NCBI RefSeq assembly: GCF_001189365.1
Contig: NZ_LFJJ01000003.1
Span: 26,408 to 90,407, forward strand
Reading direction: 5' to 3'
DNA length: 64,000 nt
DNA from: Candidatus Burkholderia verschuerenii
Lineage (GTDB): Bacteria; Pseudomonadota; Gammaproteobacteria; Burkholderiales; Burkholderiaceae
Made by a program: the position numbers and the translations under genes. This document shows, piece after piece, positions 18,871-27,963 of the stretch. Position 1 is the first letter of the stretch. Every line of letters starts with the position of its first letter. The notes beneath the pieces are model-generated. The model saw only the letters and a program-made list of their open reading frames with translations. It did not search any database and was not told where the DNA came from.

Positions 18871-19690
18871 GTGGATCACAGCGTGCTACAACTAAAAGAA
18901 ATCACGCTATGCGCGGCCGATTCGATCAACCCATCGGTGGCCGCGCGTGCGCTCGACATTTCAATGACGCATTGCGAGTTCGGGGATGCGATTTTGTTTA
19001 CCGATCGGCCGGTGCCTTGCAAGGCACGCATCGTTCCGATCGAGCCGATGCGATGCATCGCCGACTACAACCAGTTCATGTTGAAACAGTTGAAGGAATT
19101 TATCCGGACTCCGTGGGTGCTGGTCGTTCAGTGGGACGGCTATGTGTTGAATCCGTCGGAGTGGCGGGACGAGTTTCTCGAATACGACTATATCGGTGCA
19201 CGCTGGCCCGGCTTTCCACCCGGTCTTTCAGTGGGAAACGGTGGCTTCTCCTTGCGATCCGCCCGGTTGCTGGAACTCACCGCATCCGACGAGTTTCCAA
19301 CCGACGGATCGGCGCCGGAAGATGCGCTGATCGGGCGACAGTGGCGCGCCGATCTCGAATCCAAGCATGCAATCCGATTCGCACCCGAGGCGCTGGCAGA
19401 CCGCTTTTCGATCGAAGGTGTACAAGCCGTCTACAAGCCGTTTGGCTTCCACGGCGTGAGCAATTTGTTGTGGGTGAGCGGTCCGGCGGAATGGTCCGCC
19501 ATCATCCAGTCGCTCGAAACGCGCTCGTTCACTTCGATTGGATTGGTGAACGCACTTCGCTTGTTGACCGAGTTTGGCCGCACGTCGTGCGTGCGGGTGA
19601 CTTATGCGCGCATCCGCGAAACAGCCGACACGCACGAGATCATCCGTAGTCTAGTGGTCTGTAGTATGGGTTTCGAGGTGGCTCTGAATC
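18871..19690 (+). CDS. DUF5672 protein, fused in frame to NRAMP remnant
   Basis: The frame opens with GTG at 18871 and reads a DUF5672-like domain of about 270 residues, typical of proteins in polysaccharide and glycosyltransferase loci ([47 protein letters not shown]). At about 19685-19700 the sequence switches, without frame loss, to the second membrane segment of an NRAMP transporter and stops at 19926. The natural stop of the DUF5672 gene is therefore absent. The ribosome binding site is weak. The upstream 150 bp are visibly more AT-rich than the neighbours, which suggests acquired DNA. No transposase or repeat marks the junction. Confidence 0.75.
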
Positions 19691-20813
19691 TCGTCGTCGT
19701 GCTGTCGAGTCTCGCGGCAATGGTCCTGCAATGTCTGTCGATGCGTCTGGGCATCGTCACGGGACAGGACCTCGCGCAGTTGTCGCGCGAGCGGTATTCG
19801 AAGCCCGTCGCGAATGCGCAATGGGCGCTCGCCGAGTTGTCGATCATTGCGTGCGATCTCGCCGAAGTGCTCGGCGGCGCGCTCGCGTTTCACCTGCTGT
19901 TCGGCGTGTCGCGTTGTGGGGCGTGATTCTCACCGCGTTCGATACGCTGATCGTGCTCGGCCTCAAGGGCAAGAATTTTCGCGATCTCGAAGCCATCATG
20001 CTCGGGCTGATCGCGACCATCGGCGTGGGTTATATCGTCGAACTCGCGCTGGTGAAGCCGCATTGGCCGGCGGTGGCGGCAGGGCTGGTGCCGTCGCTTA
20101 GCACCTTGTCGGAGCGCGAGCCCTTGTATCTCGCCATCGGCATTCTCGGTGCAACGGTGATGCCGCATAACCTCTATCTGCACTCGTCGATCGTGCAGAC
20201 GCGCGTGGTCAAGCGCGATACGAAGAGTCTCGCGTCGGCCGTCGGGCTCTCGCGGCTCGATACCATCGTGTCGCTGATGCTCGCGCTGCTCATCAACGCG
20301 GCGATCCTGATTCTGGCCGCATCCGCGTTTCATGCGACCGGGCACACGCAAGTCACCGAGATCGAGGATGCCTACAAGCTGCTCGCGCCGATCGTCGGCA
20401 GCGGGCTCGCGGCGATTCTATTCGCCGTCACCTTGTTCGCGTCGGGACAAAGCTCGACCTTCACCGGCACTATCGCCGGGCAGGTGATCATGGAAGGCTT
20501 TCTGCGGCTGAAAATTCCGTGCTATCAGCGTCGCCTGATCACACGCGTGCTTGCACTGGTGCCCGCGTTGATCGGCGTGTATCTGATGGGCAACGGCGCG
20601 GTCGGCAAGCTGCTGGTCGCGAGTCAGGTCATGTTGAGTCTTCAATTGCCGTTCGCGCTGTATCCGCTGATCCGCATGACGAGCGATCGCGCGCTGATGG
20701 GGCAATTCGCCAATGCGCCGCATATGAAGCTGCTGGCGTGGCTGCTGTTCGTGGTGATCAGTGCGGCGAATATCTGGCTCGTCGTGCAGACGGCGACCGA
20801 CTGGTTCGCCTAA
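19684..20813 (+). pseudogene. mntH: NRAMP-family Mn2+/divalent metal transporter, 5'-truncated and frameshifted
   Basis: Membrane segments from TM2 onward of a MntH-like transporter: [54 protein letters not shown], and the TM6 metal-binding motif MPHNLYLHSS. The N-terminal ~65-80 residues, including TM1 with the essential DPGN metal ligands, are gone and replaced by the DUF5672 gene. A second lesion at about 19911-19915 breaks the frame (VS-RCGA-stop versus [14 protein letters not shown] in the other frame), most simply a 1-bp deletion. The remainder to 20813 is uninterrupted. It cannot encode a working importer as written. Confidence 0.88.
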
Positions 20814-20820
20814 AGGCAAA

Positions 20821-20848
20821 CGCCATGCATTCGCGAGAATGCATGGCG
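20821..20848. terminator. Perfect 12-bp hairpin between convergent mntH and motB
   Basis: CGCCATGCATTC (20821-20832) and GAATGCATGGCG (20837-20848) pair perfectly around the tetraloop GCGA, 8 bp after the NRAMP stop and 33 bp from the motB stop. Likely a shared terminator, though U-tracts are short. Confidence 0.6.
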
Positions 20849-20880
20849 TCGTGCTTGCAGCGTACCGCGCAGAAGCAGGC

Positions 20881-21933
20881 TTATTTCACCACTTCAACCG
20901 GCGCGGTCGATTTCGCGGCGACAGGCACCGGCGTCGTCGGCTTCGCGACCGCATTCACCGGCGCCGCCGATTTCGCCGCGACGGCCGCGGGAATCGCGTT
21001 TTGCGGCGGCAGCGTTTCATCGACCGTCGTGCGACCGCCGTCCTTGAAGAACGCTTCTTCGGCCGCCTTGTTCAGTACCAGAATACTGATGCGTCGATTG
21101 GTCGGCTCGTCCTTCACGTCCTTGTTGAGCGGCAGCGCATCGGCAAGGCCGCGCACTTGCAGCACCTTGCTTTCGTTCATGCCGCCTTGCACCAGCGCAC
21201 GACGCGCGGCATTGGCACGCTCGCTCGACAGTTCCCAGTTCGAAAAGCCGGTCTGTCCGCCCGAGTAGGGCACCGCATCCGTGTGACCCGCGAGCGACAC
21301 GCGATTGTCCACGTCGTTCAACGTCGAGCCGATATTGGTCAGGATCGTCGTCGCATAGCTCTCGAGGCGATAGCTGCCCGAGGCGAACTTCGGCCGATTG
21401 AGTGCATCGACGATTTCGATGCGCAGGCCTTCGCTCGTGATCGCGATGCGAATCTGATCCTTGAACGCCTTCAGCGCGGGCGTCACTTCGATCAGCGACG
21501 TCAGCTTCTGCTTGAGCTGCTGCAGACGCTGCTTGTCCAGATCGTTCAGGCTCGCGCGCTGCACGGAGGGCGTCGCGGGCGGCGTCGGTTGCGCCTGCGT
21601 CTTGTTCGACTCGCCGGGACGCGAGCTCGACAGACTGTCGCCGCCGCCGTTGACGATGCTCGTGTGATGCGCCGCGCCGCCCTGATCGCCAAACAACGCG
21701 GACAGCGGCGTGTTGAAGTACGCCTCGATGCCTTCCTTGTCGTACTTCGACGTGGAGCCGAGCAGCCACATCAGCAGGAAGAACGCCATCATCGCGGTGA
21801 CGAAGTCGGCGTAAGCGATCTTCCATGCACCGCCGTGGTGGCCGTGTCCGTGCGCCTTCTTCTTGCGCTTCACGATGATCGTGGGCGCGAGCACGGATTG
21901 CATCGGGTCGCGTGATTGCTGTTTCTCTGCCAT
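20881..21933 (-). CDS. motB: Flagellar motor stator protein MotB
   Basis: 350 residues. One TM helix near the N-terminus with the proton-carrying Asp in the YADFVTAMMAFFLLMW context, a plug/linker, and a C-terminal OmpA-like peptidoglycan-binding domain (LAGHTDAVPY, NWELSSERANAAR). It ends in an Ala/Pro/Val-rich tail of about 35 residues beyond the usual MotB end. Forms the ion-driven stator with MotA. The start at 21933 is 43 bp downstream of motA in the same operon. Chemotaxis genes do not follow; the next gene is the convergent mntH remnant. Confidence 0.95.
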   Translation of the reverse strand: MAEKQQSRDPMQSVLAPTIIVKRKKKAHGHGHHGGAWKIAYADFVTAMMAFFLLMWLLGSTSKYDKEGIEAYFNTPLSALFGDQGGAAHHTSIVNGGGDSLSSSRPGESNKTQAQPTPPATPSVQRASLNDLDKQRLQQLKQKLTSLIEVTPALKAFKDQIRIAITSEGLRIEIVDALNRPKFASGSYRLESYATTILTNIGSTLNDVDNRVSLAGHTDAVPYSGGQTGFSNWELSSERANAARRALVQGGMNESKVLQVRGLADALPLNKDVKDEPTNRRISILVLNKAAEEAFFKDGGRTTVDETLPPQNAIPAAVAAKSAAPVNAVAKPTTPVPVAAKSTAPVEVVK

Positions 21934-21976
21934 GTCTTTAAGCCGGGAATAGAGCCGTTAAGCGAGGATAAATGTC

Positions 21977-22846
21977 TTAAGCCGACTTCGGCATCTTGTT
22001 CGCACGCACGGCTTCGTCGAGTTCCTTGAAGCTCGGACGATCGGCGGTGAACAGTACCTTGCGGCCGAATTCGACGGCGACGGTCGGCGCGTAGCCGTTC
22101 ATCGACGCGAGCAGCACAGCCTTGACGCACTGGAACGGCTTGGATTCGGCGGCGGCCTTGGCGTTGAGCACGTCGGCGAGCGGGCCGATAAAGCCGTACG
22201 CCAGCAAAATGCCGAGGAACGTACCGACCAGCGCGGCCGCGATCATTTCGCCGAGCACGGCGGGCGGCCCGCCCACGGAGCCCATCGTGTGAACCACGCC
22301 CATCACCGCGGCGACGATACCGAATGCCGGCAGGCCGTCGGCCATCTTCTGGATCGCGTTCGCGGCGATCGCGCCTTCGGCGTGATGCGTCTCGAGTTCT
22401 TCGTCCATCAGATCCTGCATTTCCATCGCGTTGACGTTGCCCGCGGACATCATGCGCAGATAGTCGACGATAAATTCGAGCAGATGGTTATCGGCCATCA
22501 CGTGCTCGTACTTCTGGAACGTGGGGCTGTTTTCCGGCGCGTCGACGTCGGCTTCGAGCGCCATCATGCCTTCCTTGCGCGCCTTCTGAAGCAGTTCGTA
22601 CAGCAGCGCGATCAGCGAAAGATACTTTTCCTTCGTGTAGCCGCCGCCCTTGAACGCTTTCGGGAACGTTTCCATCGTTTTCTTGAGCGTGGACGTCGGG
22701 TTCGACACGACGAACGCGCCCAGCGCCGCGCCGAAAATACACACCAGCTCGAACGGCTGCATGAGCGCGGCGAGGTGACCGCCTTCCGCCACATAACTGC
22801 CGATCACGCAACCGATGATCACCACCCAACCGATAATGACAAACAT
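21977..22846 (-). CDS. motA: Flagellar motor stator protein MotA
   Basis: 289 residues from the ATG at 22846 (MFVIIGWVVIIGCVIGSYV), the conserved MotA start; a longer frame to 22927 lacks family similarity. Four TM helices, a cytoplasmic loop with the charged residues that contact FliG, and the GVVHTMGSVGGPP segment before the last pair of helices. Intact. First gene of the motAB pair, preceded by a candidate sigma-28 promoter at 22949-22976. Confidence 0.95.
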   Translation of the reverse strand: MFVIIGWVVIIGCVIGSYVAEGGHLAALMQPFELVCIFGAALGAFVVSNPTSTLKKTMETFPKAFKGGGYTKEKYLSLIALLYELLQKARKEGMMALEADVDAPENSPTFQKYEHVMADNHLLEFIVDYLRMMSAGNVNAMEMQDLMDEELETHHAEGAIAANAIQKMADGLPAFGIVAAVMGVVHTMGSVGGPPAVLGEMIAAALVGTFLGILLAYGFIGPLADVLNAKAAAESKPFQCVKAVLLASMNGYAPTVAVEFGRKVLFTADRPSFKELDEAVRANKMPKSA

Positions 22847-22948
22847 GATTTCTCCGCTAAATGTCTGCGTCGTGAGCCGTGCGTGCTCGAATTCGGGGTT
22901 TTCAAGGGCGCACGGCTCGCGACACACAGGTTCCCTTGATGTGCGCTT

Positions 22949-22976
22949 TTAACGGCTTGGGACAGTTGGAGATTTA
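22949..22976 (-). promoter_or_regulatory. Candidate sigma-28 (FliA) promoter of motAB
   Basis: On the minus strand TAAA (22976-22973), 16 bases, then GCCGTTAA (22956-22949), close to the flagellar sigma-28 consensus TAAA-N15-GCCGATAA. It lies about 100 bp upstream of motA. Confidence 0.55.
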
Positions 22977-23009
22977 GGGTAAGGGGCAAAGATTTCTTAG
23001 CAAATGTTT

Positions 23010-23059
23010 GCGAGGTAAGAATTTCCTCGCCCAATTTGCCGATCTGACCTGCGAGGTAA
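23010..23059. promoter_or_regulatory. Candidate operator of the divergent XRE regulator
   Basis: GCGAGG (23010-23015) and CCTCGC (23025-23030) form an inverted repeat. The half-site GCGAGGTAA occurs again as a direct repeat at 23051-23059, 29 bp before the regulator start. Two further short arms (TTCTTA/TAAGAA) overlap the first copy. The position between motAB and the XRE gene suggests autoregulation. Confidence 0.45.
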
Positions 23060-23087
23060 TGGAAATGACGACGTCGCCTGCACTACG

Positions 23088-23919
23088 ATGGAGCGCATGA
23101 ACTCGACCCTTTTTCGCACGACGATGCCCGCGCCGGTCGGCGAGTTATTGCGCGACTGGCGGCAAAAGCGGCGCATGAGCCAGCTCGATCTGGCGGGCGT
23201 GGCGGATGTCTCGACGCGGCATCTGAGCTTCGTCGAATCCGGGCGCTCGCTGCCGAGCCGCGACATGCTGATGCGCCTGGCCGAGCGGCTCGACGTGCCG
23301 TTGCGCGAGCGCAATATGCTGTTGGTCGCGGCGGGCTACGCGCCGTTTGTATCGCGAACGGCCGTTCGCCGATCCGCAACTCGATACCGCGCGCCGAGCC
23401 GTGGAACGCGTGTTGAAGGCTCACGAGCCGTATCCGGCGCTTGCTGTGGACCGGCACTGGACGATGATCGCGGCGAATGCGGCGCTCGGGCCGCTGGTGG
23501 CATCGGCGGATGCATCGCTGCTGGTGCCGCCGGTCAACGTGTTGCGGCTGTCGATGCATCCGCGCGGATTATCGAACGCGATCGACAACTGGCACGAATG
23601 GCGCGCGCATTTGCTGGCGCGCGTTCGGCGTCAGATCGACGCCTCGGGCGATGCCACGCTCGTCGCGCTGCTAGAGGAGTTGGCAGCCTATCCCGCGCCG
23701 CCGCATGCCCGCGACGACGCGCGCGGCGAGCCCGATCCGGTGCTCGTGCCGCTGCGCTTGCGCACGCCGCACGGCTTATTGTCGTTCGTCAGCACGACGA
23801 CCGTGTTCGGCACGCTGGTGGACATCACGCTATCGGAACTGGCGATCGAAGCCTTCTTTCCCGCCGACGACGCCACGGCTGACGCCATGCGCGCCGCCGC
23901 CGACGCGCGTCGCGGATGA
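23088..23919 (+). pseudogene. XRE-family regulator with MmyB-like ligand domain, frameshifted
   Basis: N-terminal HTH_3 (LLRDWRQKRRMSQLDLAG, STRHLSFVESGRSLPS), followed in another frame by the MmyB-like sensor domain (YRERPFADPQLDTARR through VFGTLVDITLSELAIEAFFPAD). The break falls at a run of three T (23346-23348); with two T the text reads YAPLYRERPF as expected for the family, so a 1-bp insertion. A start at 23088 or 23097 is possible. Combined length about 276 residues, normal for the family. Such regulators usually sit beside the oxidoreductase or transporter they control; here the divergent neighbours are motAB. Confidence 0.85.
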
Positions 23920-24053
23920 GCATTGCATCGCGGACCGCAAGCTTACAGAATTGAACCTGTCGACGGCGCGCGAATCAATCAGGGAACGGAGTGTGCTTTA
24001 TGCACACTCGACGGCGTCCTCAGGCTTTTGTCCAACCAACCCGGAAGGCAGCG

Positions 24054-24326
24054 ATGATTCAGACATTCGAACAAGTAATCGGCGGCCAGACGATGCAGTT
24101 CTGCGCCAGCATCGCGGAAGGCGGCGGCCCGCCGCGCGTGATCATCAGTCAGGCGGAATCGGCCAAGTCGTTGGTGATCGTCGAAGTGGGCGGCATCATC
24201 GGCGCGATCAAGGCGGAAGTCGAAGCGCCCGACAGTTTCGTCGCGGATGCCGTGCGTCATGCGCAGCAGGAAGCGCTGATCGAGCGTGCGCTCGAAACCG
24301 GCACGGTGCAGACCACCAAGCTGTAG
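24054..24326 (+). CDS. Small conserved-looking hypothetical protein
   Basis: 90 residues from the ATG at 24054, preceded by GGAAGG. Mixed alpha/beta composition, no signal peptide, no Cys-rich motif apart from one Cys near residue 15. A longer frame from 23991 has no ribosome binding site. Followed by a strong terminator. Function not recognised. Confidence 0.65.
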   Translation: MIQTFEQVIGGQTMQFCASIAEGGGPPRVIISQAESAKSLVIVEVGGIIGAIKAEVEAPDSFVADAVRHAQQEALIERALETGTVQTTKL

Positions 24327-24351
24327 GCCAATTCGACAACCAAACGCGACA

Positions 24352-24383
24352 ATGCCCGCGCAACTACGCGGGCATCGTTGTTT
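24352..24383. terminator. Bidirectional terminator
   Basis: ATGCCCGCG (24352-24360) and CGCGGGCAT (24367-24375) form a 9-bp stem over CAACTA. The flanks are CAA on the left and CGTTGTTT on the right. It lies between the convergent 24054 gene and the 24382-24551 gene. Confidence 0.7.
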
Positions 24384-24551
24384 AAAGACGCGGTTCGCCG
24401 TTCTTCGGATCGGCGGGACGATCGGCGTCGCGGAATCGGGGCCGTCGGGCAGATCGGGATCGTCGGGATTCGGCGGGGCGTCCGGGTCGAGCAACTTGTC
24501 GGGATCGGGTTCGATCGGCTCCTCGGGGGAGCGGGACATCAGCGAGGTCAT
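24382..24551 (-). pseudogene. Small acidic Pro/Asp-rich protein, frameshifted
   Basis: Starts MTSLMSRSPEEPIEPDPDKL and continues as an Asp/Pro-rich chain of about 55 residues ending in ADRPADPKNGEPRL in a second frame. A CGCG at 24429-24432 where a single CG would keep the frame points to a 2-bp tandem insertion. Restored length about 55 residues. Function unknown; short acidic proteins like this are common next to transporters in this group. Starts 55 bp downstream of the stop of the DHA2 transporter gene on the same strand. Confidence 0.6.
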
Positions 24552-24605
24552 GGTCGGTTCTCCAGAAAGGTCCGGGACTCGCTAAGCGCGTTGCAACGGG
24601 CGTTC

Positions 24606-26096
24606 CTACTCCGTCGCGGGCGTCCCGCGGCTGCTTTTGTCCGGCGTCGGCTTCGGCGTCACGTTTTGCACGCGGCGCGCGATCAGTGCCGCGACGATCA
24701 GCAGCGCCACCGAAATGCCCGCTGACCAGCGCACCGCATCGACGATCTGCGCGATCGCCGCGCCTTCCGCCGCTTCCACGTTGCCGGCAAGCGCGCCGAA
24801 GGCCGCCACGCCGATCGCGCCCGCCGCCTGGCGCGCCGTATTCAGCACCGCCGATGCCGTTCCCGCGCGTTCCTGTCCCACCGTGCCGAGCAGCGCCGTC
24901 GTCATCGCCGGAACGGCCACGCCCATGCCGGAAGGAATCAGCAGGAACGGCAGCAGCAGTGCGACGGTGGGCGTCGACGGGCCGACGAACATCAGCGCGG
25001 CGAAACCGGCGGCGTCGAGCAGCGCGCCGAGAATCATCGGCGGACGCGAGCCGAAACGGGCCGTCAGCGGGCCGCTCGCCAGATTCGACAGCAGGAAGCC
25101 GCCCGTCAACGGCAGAAACGCCAGGCCCGTCTGCAGCGGCGTATGGCCGAGCACACGTTGCAGATACAGACTCAGCACGAACACCATCCCGTAGTAAGTC
25201 AGATTCACGCCGATGCCGAACGCCGTCGCCGCGCTGAACGTGCGCTCGGAGAACAGCGAAAGCGGCAGCATCGGCGCGGGCGTGCGCCGTTCGATGGCGA
25301 TAAACGCCGCCGCCGACGCGCACGTCAGCACGATCCCGCCGATCACCAACGGATGCGCGATGCCGAGCGGACGCATCTCGATCACCGAACCGACGAAGGC
25401 CGTCAGCGCGACGATCGCGAACGCCTGACCGGGCAGATCGACGCCACCGGCATGCGCGGGCCGGTCGCGGCGGCGCGGCGGTTTTACGTCGTCGACCCAG
25501 GCACACGTTGCCGCGATGCCCGCCACGTACAGCAGCGGCACATTCACCCAGAAGATGCTGCGCCAGCCGAACGCGGCGATCAGCAAGCCGCCCGCGATCG
25601 GTCCCGACGCGATCGAGATCGATCCCGCCGCCGTCCACAGGCCTACCGCGCGGGCGCGCACGCCGCGCTCGTTGCCGCAGGCGGCGTTCAGCAGCGCGAG
25701 CGAATTGGGCAGCATCGCGGCCGCGCCGACGCCCTGAATCGCGCGGGCCGCGACCAGTTGCGCGGCATCGCGCGAAAAGGCGCACAGCAGCGACGCCAGC
25801 GCGAACAACGCGAGGCCGCCGACGAACAGCCGTCGCGCGCCGAAGCGATCGCCGAGCGAGCCCGCCGAGAGCATCAGCGCGGAAAAGGCGAGCGCGTAGC
25901 TATCGACGGTCCATTGCAGGCTGGCGACGCTCGCGTGCAGATCGCGCCCGATGCTCGACAGCGCGACATTGACGATCGACACGTCCAGTTGCGACACCAC
26001 GAAACCGACGCTGGTCGCGGTGACGGTGAGAATCTGCCGCGCCGACAGGCGCGACGCCGGGGAATGAGCGGAAAGGTTCGAGTTCATGCCGTTCAT
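24606..26096 (-). CDS. MFS transporter, DHA2 drug:proton antiporter family
   Basis: 496 residues, around 14 predicted TM helices. It carries the MFS motif A equivalent (LSAGSLGDRFGARRLF) and motif C-like GPIAGGLL, with the TM1 signature QLDVSIVNVALSSIGRDL typical of EmrB/QacA-like pumps. Intact. The start at 26096 (MNGMNSNLSAH) or the second Met is possible. Likely exports small hydrophobic compounds; substrate unknown. Confidence 0.88.
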   Translation of the reverse strand: MNGMNSNLSAHSPASRLSARQILTVTATSVGFVVSQLDVSIVNVALSSIGRDLHASVASLQWTVDSYALAFSALMLSAGSLGDRFGARRLFVGGLALFALASLLCAFSRDAAQLVAARAIQGVGAAAMLPNSLALLNAACGNERGVRARAVGLWTAAGSISIASGPIAGGLLIAAFGWRSIFWVNVPLLYVAGIAATCAWVDDVKPPRRRDRPAHAGGVDLPGQAFAIVALTAFVGSVIEMRPLGIAHPLVIGGIVLTCASAAAFIAIERRTPAPMLPLSLFSERTFSAATAFGIGVNLTYYGMVFVLSLYLQRVLGHTPLQTGLAFLPLTGGFLLSNLASGPLTARFGSRPPMILGALLDAAGFAALMFVGPSTPTVALLLPFLLIPSGMGVAVPAMTTALLGTVGQERAGTASAVLNTARQAAGAIGVAAFGALAGNVEAAEGAAIAQIVDAVRWSAGISVALLIVAALIARRVQNVTPKPTPDKSSRGTPATE

Positions 26097-26140
26097 CGTA
26101 GGCGCGTGGCGCGCGCGATGTTTCGGCCTCGGGTGAAATG

Positions 26141-26169
26141 AAAAAAGCGCACCGGAATGCGGTGCGCTT
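26141..26169 (-). terminator. Intrinsic terminator of the MHS-family transporter gene
   Basis: AAGCGCACC (26145-26153) pairs with GGTGCGCTT (26161-26169). Read on the minus strand the stem ends in a run of six U (26146-26141). It lies just beyond the stop of the transporter at 26212. Confidence 0.75.
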
Positions 26170-26196
26170 CGTGGGTCTTACATCGTGGGTCTTACA
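26169..26196. repeat. Perfect 14-bp tandem duplication
   Basis: The 14-mer TCGTGGGTCTTACA occurs twice head to tail (26169-26182 and 26183-26196), directly at the edge of the transporter terminator and 16 bp from the stop codon of the MHS gene. It looks like a slippage product. Confidence 0.9.
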
Positions 26197-26211
26197 TATA
26201 GATCAGACGAA

Positions 26212-27504
26212 TCAGTGCGTGTCCGGCGTGTGTTTGATTAACAGCGTCGTCAGCGCACCGATCACGCACAGCGCGCCGACATACATCACCGGGGCGAGCG
26301 GGCTGGATTTCATCATCAGCGACACGACGATCGGCGTCAGGCCGCCGAACACCGCGTAGGCGACGTTGTACGAGAACGAGATGCCCGAGAGAAGCGCACG
26401 GCGGCCGGGAACGACTTGACCATCACGAACGGAATCGCGCCGATCACGCCGACGAAAAAGCCCGCCAGCGCGTACCACGGCAGCAGCGTCGAGGCATCGA
26501 GCGCGACTTGCTGGAACATCAGGTAGTACGACACGGCCAGCGCGATACCGTCGACGAAGATCGTCTTGCCCGCGCCGATGCGGCCCGCGATCGCGCCCAC
26601 CAGCACGCAGCCGATGGTCAGGCACAGCGTCGCCGCGCAATTGGCGACCAGCACCGTCGCCGGCGCGATGTGGAACTGCTTCTGCAACAGCGTCGGCGTC
26701 ATCAGAATCACGACGACGATGGCCGCCGACAACATCCAAGTCAGCAGCATCGAGATGATCACGGCGCGGCCGTGGTCGCGCAGCACGGCCTTGAGCGGAA
26801 TCTCGGCGGCCAGCGACAGTTCGGCGAACACCGGCGTCTCATGCAGCCAGCGACGCAGATACACCGAGCACAGGCCGAACAGACCACACAGAAGGAACGG
26901 CAGACGCCAGGCGAAATCCGCGACCTGATCCGCCGCGAAGTTCTTATTTGATGCCCGTCGCGATCAGCGAGCCGAGCAGGATGCCCGCCGTGAGACCCGC
27001 CGTCAGCGTGCCGCAGGCATAGCCGACGTGACGTCCCGGCACATGCTCCGACACGAACACCCACGCGCCCGGCACTTCGCCGCCGACGGCCGCGCCTTGC
27101 ATCACGCGGAACAGCAAGAGGAGCACGGGCGCCATCAGGCCGATCGACGCATAGGTCGGCAGCAGGCCCATCAGCAGCGTGGGCACGGACATCAGCAGCA
27201 CGGAGAGCGTGAACATGCGCTTGCGGCCGAGCAGATCGCCGAAGTGCGCCATGATGATGCCGCCCAGCGGCCGTGCCAGATAACCCGCCGCGAAGATGCC
27301 GAAAGTCTGCAACTGACGCAGCCAGTCGGGAATCGCCGCCGGGAAGAACAGCTGGCCGATCACCGGCGCGAAGAACACAAAAATAATGAAGTCGTAAAAC
27401 TCGAGCGCGCCGCCGAGTGCGGCGAGAACCAGCGTCTTGTAATCGCCGCGCGTGAGGGCGCGGCCGGCGGTGCGTTCGCCGCCGGAAAGAGGTGTTGCCT
27501 GCAT
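26212..27504 (-). pseudogene. MFS transporter of the metabolite:H+ symporter (ProP/CitA-like) family, two frameshifts
   Basis: From MQATPLSGG at 27504: typical MHS family start (GGALEFYDFIIFVFFAPVIG), motif A (FGDLLGRKRMFTLSVLLM), then a frame break near 26945-26951 where an extra four bases give a premature TAA (ATGIK-stop instead of ATGIKNFAADQV). A second break at about 26391-26396 is a duplicated CT (FS-RASR versus FSGISFSYNVAYAVFGG). The restored protein would be about 430 residues with 12 TM helices. Family members import osmolytes, organic acids or amino-acid derivatives by proton symport. No ribosome binding site is visible because a 15-bp tandem duplication sits directly upstream of the start. 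Confidence 0.85.
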
Positions 27505-27505
27505 C

Positions 27506-27535
27506 GAATGAAACCCGTAGGAATGAAACCCGTAG
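27506..27535. repeat. Perfect 15-bp tandem duplication at the transporter start
   Basis: The 15-mer GAATGAAACCCGTAG is repeated head to tail (27506-27520 and 27521-27535), one base upstream of the start codon of the MHS transporter, and displaces any ribosome binding site. Confidence 0.9.
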
Positions 27536-27963
27536 ATAAGCCGCCATGCGCGATGCACGGCGCGGACAAGTAAACGGCTAGCGATTGCCCTGCGGGTTGT
27601 CAGACGCACCGGATGGGCGCGAAGGGAAGGACGACACGGAGGCGGCGAGTGTTGCCGCGGTCCGTCACCGCGCTGCGGTGGAAGACGGGCAGTCTGCGCG
27701 CAGCGGTCTTCGCGGCGTTTCGGTAAAAACGACGGAAGCGGGAATTCTGTGTGCCAAAGACTGCATGTTACCGGATGTAAGACGAATAAGTACAAAAAGC
27801 GCGATAAATCCGAAGGAAAGTTGCTTCGATGCAAATATCAAGCGTTTGTCACATGCGTTGACACATTCGGACCAGTCCGATGTGAAAGGGCGAGGGCGGT
27901 CGAGAGAATGCGGGCCTGAAATTCGCCGTCTCAACTTTTTACGAGACGTCCTGCGAGGCCGGT
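27536..27963. other. Divergent intergenic region between transporter and response regulator
   Basis: About 430 bp without a supported gene. Slightly AT-richer than its flanks around 27740-27860. A small inverted repeat TGTCA (27848-27852) / TGACA (27860-27864) could be an operator; otherwise nothing recognisable. Confidence 0.5.

Noticed and set aside
19418..19445. Another 11-bp tandem duplication in the DUF5672 gene
   Set aside because: Copies are not identical, the frame is kept and the translation ([10 protein letters not shown]) looks normal.
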